Assembly: GCF_018128945.1 (NCBI RefSeq)
Contig: NZ_CP068393.1
Location: 1,612,001-1,676,000 of the forward strand
Origin: Aristaeella hokkaidonensis
Lineage (GTDB): Bacteria > Bacillota > Clostridia > Christensenellales > Aristaeellaceae
Length of the DNA: 64,000 nucleotides
Direction: 5' to 3'
Shown here: positions 58,611 to 64,000 of the stretch, piece by piece
Position numbering within the stretch: position 1 is the first letter of the stretch
Layout of the letters: every line of letters begins with the position of its first letter
Made by a program: the position numbers and the translations under genes
Notes under the pieces: generated by a model
Database searches by the model: none
Seen by the model: the letters and a program-made list of their open reading frames with translations, nothing else
Told to the model about the DNA's origin: nothing

Positions 58611-60137
58611 TTACTCGATTGTTCCCAGTTCCTTGTACAGTTCCTTGTTGGCTGTGTACAGCTTCTTGAACACTTCATACACTTTCGCGTATTTCGGCAC
58701 GTTCTCGGCGATCGGATTCTGTGCAGGATTGACCTTGATCATCGCCCTGCAGGCTTCCTGAACACTGCCGTACAGTCCTGCGCCGACACCCGCCAGAATG
58801 GCAACACCCAGGGCGGGGCCTTCCGTATTGATGGTGGTTGCCACGGGGCAGTTCATCACGTCCGCCAGCATCTGACGCCACAGCGGGCTCTTTCCACCGC
58901 CGCCGCAGGCCAGCATCGTTTCAGGTGCAACGCCCATTCCGGCCAGCACGCCCAGGCAATCATTCAGGCTGTAGGTAACGCCTTCCATAACCGCACGCAA
59001 CAGATCCCGGCGCTGGTGCATTGCGCTCAGACCGAAGAAGATTCCGCGGCAGTCACTGTCCAGATGCGGGGTCCGCTCACCCATCAGGTACGGCGCGTAA
59101 ATCAGCTTGTTGGCGCCGATGGGGCTCTGGGCCGCTTCCTGGTTCGTCAGTTCGTAAGTATCAACGCCCATCGCTTCTGCGGTGATCTTCTCAGCTCCGC
59201 AGAAGTTGTCGCGGAACCACTTCAGGCTCAGGCCGGCAGCCTGGGTAACACCCATCACATGCCATGCGCCGGGCACCGCGCAGCAGAAGGTATGTACACG
59301 ACCCTTGGGGTCAATCGCCAGCTTATCCGTATGAGCAAACACAACGCCGCTTGTGCCGATGGTCGTGAAGGCTTTTCCGTCTTCCACAACGCCGGTACCG
59401 ACTGCTGCGGCAGCATTGTCTCCGGCGCCGCCGACAACCAGTGTCTTCTCGCTCAGTCCGGTCAGTTCAGCTGCTTTGGCGGAGATATGGCCGGTCACTT
59501 CGCAGCTCTCATAAACCTTGGCCAGCATGCTCTTGTCGATGTCCAGGATGCCCAGCAGTTCGTCGCTCCAGCAGCGGTTCGGCACGTCCAGCATCTGCAT
59601 ACCGCTGGCGTCAGAAACCTCTGTGGCGAAATCTCCGGTCAGCATAAACCGGACGTAGTCCTTGGGCAGCAGCACGTGCTTGCACTTTGCGTAGTTTTCC
59701 GGCTCATGGTTCCGCACCCAAATCAGCTTGGAAAGGGTAAATCCGGGCAGCGCGGGGTTCGCGGTAATCCTGATCAGATTATCGTATCCGACCTTGGCGG
59801 TAATCTCTTCACATTCCTTGGCGGTCCGCTGGTCGCACCAGATGATGGAAGGACGGATGACTTCGTCTTTCTCATCCAGCATCACAAGGCCGTGCATCTG
59901 ACCGCTGATGCCCATGGAAACCACGTCTTCCTTGTCCACACCGCTCTTCTCAAGCACTGTACGGATCGTGCTGACCGCGGCATTATACCAGTCCTTGGGA
60001 TCCTGTTCCGCCCAGCCGTTCTGCGGCTGGTACATCGGATATTCCACGGTTGCGGAGCAGATACCCTTACCGTTCTGATCGAACAAAACTGTTTTCGTGC
60101 CGGATGTTCCCAGGTCGATCCCAAGAAGGTATTTCAT
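58611..60137 (-). CDS. xylB: Xylulokinase
   Basis: A 508-residue FGGY-family kinase. It begins KYLLGIDLGTSGTKTVLFDQ (ATP phosphate 1), and has GISGQMHGLVMLDE near residue 78, the FGGY signature YLMGERTPHLDSDCRGIFFG near 345 and GGGGKSPLWRQMLADV near 405. It phosphorylates D-xylulose to enter the pentose phosphate pathway. I use the ATG at 60137, 8 bases after AGAGG; the ATG at 60143 is an alternative. Promoter elements match the consensus, with an inverted repeat at the transcription start as likely operator. Confidence 0.93.
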   Translation of the reverse strand: MKYLLGIDLGTSGTKTVLFDQNGKGICSATVEYPMYQPQNGWAEQDPKDWYNAAVSTIRTVLEKSGVDKEDVVSMGISGQMHGLVMLDEKDEVIRPSIIWCDQRTAKECEEITAKVGYDNLIRITANPALPGFTLSKLIWVRNHEPENYAKCKHVLLPKDYVRFMLTGDFATEVSDASGMQMLDVPNRCWSDELLGILDIDKSMLAKVYESCEVTGHISAKAAELTGLSEKTLVVGGAGDNAAAAVGTGVVEDGKAFTTIGTSGVVFAHTDKLAIDPKGRVHTFCCAVPGAWHVMGVTQAAGLSLKWFRDNFCGAEKITAEAMGVDTYELTNQEAAQSPIGANKLIYAPYLMGERTPHLDSDCRGIFFGLSAMHQRRDLLRAVMEGVTYSLNDCLGVLAGMGVAPETMLACGGGGKSPLWRQMLADVMNCPVATTINTEGPALGVAILAGVGAGLYGSVQEACRAMIKVNPAQNPIAENVPKYAKVYEVFKKLYTANKELYKELGTIE

Positions 60138-60165
60138 ATGCATTTTCCTCTCTATCCACAAAATA

Positions 60166-60181
60166 TAGTGGTTAATCACTA
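60166..60181. promoter_or_regulatory. Likely operator of xylB
   Basis: TAGTGGTTAATCACTA is a 16-base near-palindrome right at the expected transcription start, 7 bases after the -10 box. The position favours a repressor. Which regulator binds is unknown. Confidence 0.65.
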
Positions 60182-60187
60182 AAAACT

Positions 60188-60216
60188 ATTATATTCTTGT
60201 GGTTTTGCCCTGTCAA
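60188..60216 (-). promoter_or_regulatory. Consensus promoter of xylB
   Basis: TTGACA (60211-60216) and TATAAT (60188-60193) on the minus strand, exactly 17 bases apart. Confidence 0.9.
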
Positions 60217-60264
60217 GCAACATTCCCTGTGTTTTCATGTTCTCCTTCTGCTTTGAAACAGAAA

Positions 60265-60290
60265 GCGGGCCGGCTTTTCAGCCGGCCCGC
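60265..60290 (-). terminator. Terminator of the large surface-protein gene
   Basis: GCGGGCCGGC pairs with GCCGGCCCGC around TTTTCA, 17 bases after the stop at 60307, followed on the minus strand by TTTCTG. Confidence 0.8.
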
Positions 60291-60306
60291 AGAACCGTGG
60301 TTTGGT

Positions 60307-63300
60307 TTAGTCGAAGCAGTCACCAACGTGGTTGATGATGGATTCAACTCCCAGAGGCGTCTTGTACTCTTCGAAGGTTACGGTTTCGCCGGCAGTCTTC
60401 GGTTTCTTGCCTTCCGTCGGCGGTGTCTCAGGACGCTTCCAGAGGGTGTTGGTGAAGGTCGTTGTGTTGCCTTCCGTCACCACACTGGTCAGGTTGTAGT
60501 TCAGCACCTTCTGCTCTGTCCAGGTGTATGTGGCAGGCTGCCCGTTCACTCTGGTCGGCAGGTCGCTGATCGTCGCGGTCCAGTTGTTTCCTGCGCTCAG
60601 CAGGACTGTCATACCGTTGTTCAGCGTCATCACGATGCTTTCCGGTCTCAGGTTCTGGTTGTTGTCCTTGTCGTCCCATTCCTTCCGGACCGTTACGCTG
60701 GTAAGCTCAGGCTTGTAGTTGTTCCGGATGTTGAATCCGTGAATCTCCGCCTCGTACCATTCAACCAGATCCTCAGTGATGGTATACACAATCTTCTGCT
60801 TCTCGGCCGTCAGCCTCGGAAGTCCGGTGAATACCGTCTTCCAGCCGTTCGATTCGGCGAGCTGGGCGGTGGCGACTTCCACGCCGTCCGCCAGCAGTCT
60901 CACCGTAACAGCTCCGGGCCTGTTGCCGTCCTTGTTGTTGTTATCGTTCCAGGTCTTGATAACCGGGATATCCATCGGGCTGTCGTCCGGACCGAATGGC
61001 TCCCAGGGTTCGATATCAAATTCCTTCTCAATAATCAGCTTGCCGCTCTCGAAGGTATTGGTAATCACATAACCCGTGGAGGCATTTCCGGTGGTCTTGG
61101 CGATATAGCCTTCCGGAATTTCGGTTTCAGCAACCGTGTACTTGATTTCTCTGGTCAGGCCCGCCTCATTGGCGTTCTTGGCCAGCTTCGTCCAGCTGTA
61201 GCTCCAGTTGTTGGAAGCGTCCAGCTTGACCGCTGCGCCTGCAGCCTGTCCGTCAGCATACAGCTGCACTGTGATGCTCTCGGGCCGCTTGCCAGCCGCG
61301 TTATTGGCGTCAACCCAGACCTTGCGTACGTTCACTTCAGTCTCATCCGGACCGTGAGTGTTCGTCAGCGTAGTCAGGATGCCGTTCTTCTGGCTGCCCG
61401 TCAGCGTGTAGCCGAATACTGCGGGCTCCTTCCAGCTGTACTCAATCGCCTTGCCGTTGTTCATCTTCGGCAGGTTGTTGATCATAGCCGTCCAGTTGTT
61501 GGAGGAATCCAGCACTGCGAACTTGCCGGTGCCTTCGCCGTCCGCCAGCAGCTCAATGCGCAGGGACAGCGGCCGCAGGCCGTCGCGGTTCTCAGCATCC
61601 TTCCAGATCTTCTTCACTGCAGCGGATGTGGGTTCAGGCGTATTCTTCACAGAGGTTACCAGGCTGCCTGCGCCGGTGTTTTCGGTGAATTCAATCTCGC
61701 CTGTGATTACGTTGCCGGTCAGCTTGGTCAGGATCGTGTTCCTTGCCTCGCCTTCCCAGACAATCGTATGATCCGCAGTGACTGTGAATTCGATCGGATC
61801 AATGCCCTTGTATCCATCGGGCTTCTTGGTCTCCGTCAGGATATAGGTGCCGTCATCCAGTCCGCTGAAGGTGAACATGTCTCCGCTTTCAGCCGTGATG
61901 CATTCAATCAGCTTCAGCTGGTCGCCTGCCACCTTCTTCTCCAGCTTGAATTCCGCGCCCGCCAGAGGTGCTCCGGTCTCGCTCAGCTTGTTCACTTCAA
62001 CCTTATAGGTGAAGGCGATGACCGAATCTTCCTTGGTTTCTTCGGTTTCTTCACTGGGTTTGCCGCCCTGTTCAACATTCGGGTTGCAGCTGTATTCCAG
62101 CTTGCCGGTGTTGACGTTGCCTTCAGCGCCCAGGGCTGCGTTCTCATTCAGGATTGCGGTGAAGAGCACTTCGATGACGGCCTTGTTCAGGCTTTCATCT
62201 GTGATCTTTCTCTCACCGTCGCCCCATTCAAGCGTCAGGTCGAAGCTGTGTTCTTCGGAATCCAGAGTGTAGGCATCTGCCGTCACTTCTGTTCCGTTCA
62301 CTGTCACCTTGTCGATTCCGTTGAAGGTCAGGCCTTCATCCATGTAATCGTGGAAGGTGATGTGGTACTTCAGGTAGTCGGTCACGTTGTCCGCCAGGGT
62401 TGCCTGCAGTCTGTAAGGTACAGCGTCGCCGATGTCATAGTCTGCGCTGTCCTGCCAGCCGCTGGTCTCGCCCGTCGTGTCATTCGTGTCCTTAATCTTC
62501 TTTTCGAACTTCGGCTTCTCGGCAAGCTTGTCTTCCAGCAGGAGCACACCGTCTTCGCGTGCCTTCAGTCCGCTGGTTGTGATCTTGCCTTCCTTGTCTA
62601 CGCTGAATGTTGCGTCTGCCGTGAAGGCGTAATCCTTCGGAGTGATGGTTTCCGTCAGGGTATATTCTTCATCAATCTTCAGGTTCTTCGCTTCATGCGG
62701 CTTGCCGGTTACGGAATCCCATTCATCGATCACAGCACCGGTCTTGTCCAGGATCTGGAGGTGTGCTCCACTCAGTTCTTTACCGGTAGCAACATCCGTC
62801 TTCTGGATCTTCACAACCGTGTTGATGAAGGTGATTCCCAGGTCTCCGGTTTCGGGATCCGTGGTGATCGTGCCTTCCTGGTCATCTGTGAGTGTCACCG
62901 TGATTTCCTTGACAGCGCCGTCATAGATGACCGTCTTGTCAAGTTCATCACCTTCGGGCTTCACTTCGCTGATGGTGTAAGTGTACTGCCGTTCGGTTAC
63001 GATCTTTCCGTCAACCACCATATCTTCTTCGCTGTAGGTGATCGGTGCGAACGTTACCTTGCCTTCAGCGTCGCAGGATGCGGTCTGCAGCGTGTTGCCG
63101 TCTTCATCCTTCAGTGCGAAGGTGTACATGCCTTCTGTCAGGTTGCGTCCGATCAGAATCTTCTTCGCGAAGAACTGGATTTCACCGCAGGATTCATACG
63201 GGTTCCTGATATCAACATATCCGTCGTTGGTAACGCTGTCAACATACAGGGCGCCAGCTCCGTTATCCTTGATAACAACGGTGAATACTTTGGGCTCGGT

Positions 63301-64000
63301 ATCATAGGTAACACCCTTGATATGGCCTTCGGTTTCAGTGATCGTGAACTTGTAGGTTCCGTACTTGTTGAACACGATATCGTCAAAGACAACAGACTTG
63401 CTGTTAATGTCTGCATACTTGACGGTCGTGGCCGGCAGCACCGCGCCGTCCGGATTGTCCTTATCCGCAGCCAGCGTGAATTCGAAGTTGTCCTCTGCAG
63501 TCCACATACGGCCTGTCAGGATCTTCGTCGCTTCAAGCGGCAGCCTGGTCGGCTTCACATAGTACGTGTTCGTCAGCGTCGTGACCTTGCCGTTCCTGGA
63601 CGTGTCAGTCAGTTCAAAGCCTTCCGGCAAGTCGACTTCTGTCCAGGTGTACTCAATCTCTTCGCCGAAGTTCCTGTATTTCGGCAGGTTTTCAATCGTC
63701 GCGCTCCAGTTATTGGCAGCGTTCAGTTCAACCGTCTGCCCGTCAGAGAGCATTACCGTCAGTTTTTCAGGCGGGTTCTTGTTTTCCTTGTTGTCCAGAA
63801 CCCAGACCTTCCTGATGCTGGCTTCGGTTTCTTCAGGCGTGTGATGGTTCGTCAGAGTGGTAAGTGTGCCTTCGGTCACATTGCCCGTCAGTTCATAGCC
63901 TTCCGGCAGGCCTTCTTCAGACCAGGAGTATTCAATTTCCTTCTTGCCGGAGAACTTCCGCAGGTTGTCAATCGTGGCAGTCCATTCATTAGCCGCTCTC
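60307..64000 (-). CDS. Large Cna-B/FctA-type surface protein (partial, 5' end outside window)
   Basis: The open frame runs off the right edge; at least 1230 residues are seen. From the left of the protein: two Cna-B repeats (pattern NNWSATIENLPKY..., TWTEVDLPEGFELT), two FctA-type pilin domains (WTAEDNFEFTLAADKDNPDG; NLTEGMYTFALKDEDG), a SpaA-like domain (TGKELSGAHLQILDKTG), an isopeptide D2-type domain (EKPKFEKKIKDTND), a second SpaA-like domain (SETGAPLAGAEFKLEKK), and four more Cna-B repeats (KIWKDAENRDGLRP and similar). These Ig-like folds usually hold isopeptide bonds. The end is GKKPKTAGETVTFEEYKTPLG plus ESIINHVGDCFD: there is no LPxTG and no C-terminal membrane helix. It may be a long adhesin or pilin-like protein. 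How it is fixed to the wall is unknown. Confidence 0.88.
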   Translation of the reverse strand, partial: RAANEWTATIDNLRKFSGKKEIEYSWSEEGLPEGYELTGNVTEGTLTTLTNHHTPEETEASIRKVWVLDNKENKNPPEKLTVMLSDGQTVELNAANNWSATIENLPKYRNFGEEIEYTWTEVDLPEGFELTDTSRNGKVTTLTNTYYVKPTRLPLEATKILTGRMWTAEDNFEFTLAADKDNPDGAVLPATTVKYADINSKSVVFDDIVFNKYGTYKFTITETEGHIKGVTYDTEPKVFTVVIKDNGAGALYVDSVTNDGYVDIRNPYESCGEIQFFAKKILIGRNLTEGMYTFALKDEDGNTLQTASCDAEGKVTFAPITYSEEDMVVDGKIVTERQYTYTISEVKPEGDELDKTVIYDGAVKEITVTLTDDQEGTITTDPETGDLGITFINTVVKIQKTDVATGKELSGAHLQILDKTGAVIDEWDSVTGKPHEAKNLKIDEEYTLTETITPKDYAFTADATFSVDKEGKITTSGLKAREDGVLLLEDKLAEKPKFEKKIKDTNDTTGETSGWQDSADYDIGDAVPYRLQATLADNVTDYLKYHITFHDYMDEGLTFNGIDKVTVNGTEVTADAYTLDSEEHSFDLTLEWGDGERKITDESLNKAVIEVLFTAILNENAALGAEGNVNTGKLEYSCNPNVEQGGKPSEETEETKEDSVIAFTYKVEVNKLSETGAPLAGAEFKLEKKVAGDQLKLIECITAESGDMFTFSGLDDGTYILTETKKPDGYKGIDPIEFTVTADHTIVWEGEARNTILTKLTGNVITGEIEFTENTGAGSLVTSVKNTPEPTSAAVKKIWKDAENRDGLRPLSLRIELLADGEGTGKFAVLDSSNNWTAMINNLPKMNNGKAIEYSWKEPAVFGYTLTGSQKNGILTTLTNTHGPDETEVNVRKVWVDANNAAGKRPESITVQLYADGQAAGAAVKLDASNNWSYSWTKLAKNANEAGLTREIKYTVAETEIPEGYIAKTTGNASTGYVITNTFESGKLIIEKEFDIEPWEPFGPDDSPMDIPVIKTWNDNNNKDGNRPGAVTVRLLADGVEVATAQLAESNGWKTVFTGLPRLTAEKQKIVYTITEDLVEWYEAEIHGFNIRNNYKPELTSVTVRKEWDDKDNNQNLRPESIVMTLNNGMTVLLSAGNNWTATISDLPTRVNGQPATYTWTEQKVLNYNLTSVVTEGNTTTFTNTLWKRPETPPTEGKKPKTAGETVTFEEYKTPLGVESIINHVGDCFD

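Noticed and set aside
60307..60420. LPxTG sortase signal at the surface-protein C-terminus
   Set aside because: KPKTAGE is the closest match, but no hydrophobic helix or basic tail follows, so it is not a working standard sorting signal.

Overview
The window looks like chromosomal DNA of an anaerobic, Gram-positive member of the Clostridia (Bacillota). Reasons: a mid-50s %GC backbone by eye, strong AGGAGG-type ribosome binding sites, TTGACA/TATAAT promoters with 17-base spacers, topoisomerase IV of the Bacillota type, DegV, VanW, DUF6062, DRTGG and BMP-family proteins, oxygen-sensitive ferredoxin enzymes (indolepyruvate oxidoreductase, a hydrogenase-like protein) and Cna-B surface proteins. 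I would guess a gut or rumen lineage near the Christensenellales. That placement is inference.

Layout. 1-4515 (minus strand): a dCMP deaminase, a DUF6062 protein, then DRTGG protein, RsbW-like ATPase, [FeFe]-hydrogenase-like protein, second DRTGG protein and PHP phosphoesterase, which look like a hydrogen- or redox-sensing signalling operon. 4600-5104: fMet and Met tRNA genes beside rearranged tRNA debris. 5216-10639: a secreted protein and a sugar ABC importer. 10763-13482: an O-antigen-ligase-like protein, a peptidoglycan-binding protein and DegV. 13562-19309: xanthine phosphoribosyltransferase plus a BMP-type purine nucleoside ABC transporter. 19706-23407: a heterodimeric ABC exporter. 23880-30903: lipid kinase, iorAB with an acyl-CoA ligase, RluA and a PAP2 phosphatase. 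31015-31202: two tRNA-Ser genes.

31.2-41.95 kb is a glycan island that differs from its surroundings. It is mostly AT-rich and holds broken glycosyltransferase, ManC and epimerase genes, a membrane protein with a lectin-like tail, three glycosyltransferases, a flippase, a degraded group II intron and two tandem Stealth phosphotransferase genes. It probably makes a capsule or cell-wall polysaccharide linked by phosphodiesters.

41.95-49.1 kb: HAD hydrolase, a small plant-polymer set (CBM9-like, D-2-hydroxyacid dehydrogenase, CE15-like esterase), luxS, and a VanW operon. 49.6-56.5 kb (plus strand): parE-parC, ybaB-recR, rmuC. 56.6-60.2 kb: galM, a GlsB-like membrane protein, nrdR, xylB. 60.3-64 kb: a very large Cna-B/FctA surface protein running off the right edge.

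Intergenic DNA is unusually structured. There are several families of heptanucleotide tandem repeats, a two-copy nested-palindrome element, and upstream of parE an array of five different hairpins separated by a conserved ATATCAT-like heptamer. The heptamer repeats were not seen inside the glycan island. The strongest leads are that hairpin array, the hydrogenase-sensor operon, and the surface protein that ends without a recognisable sortase signal.
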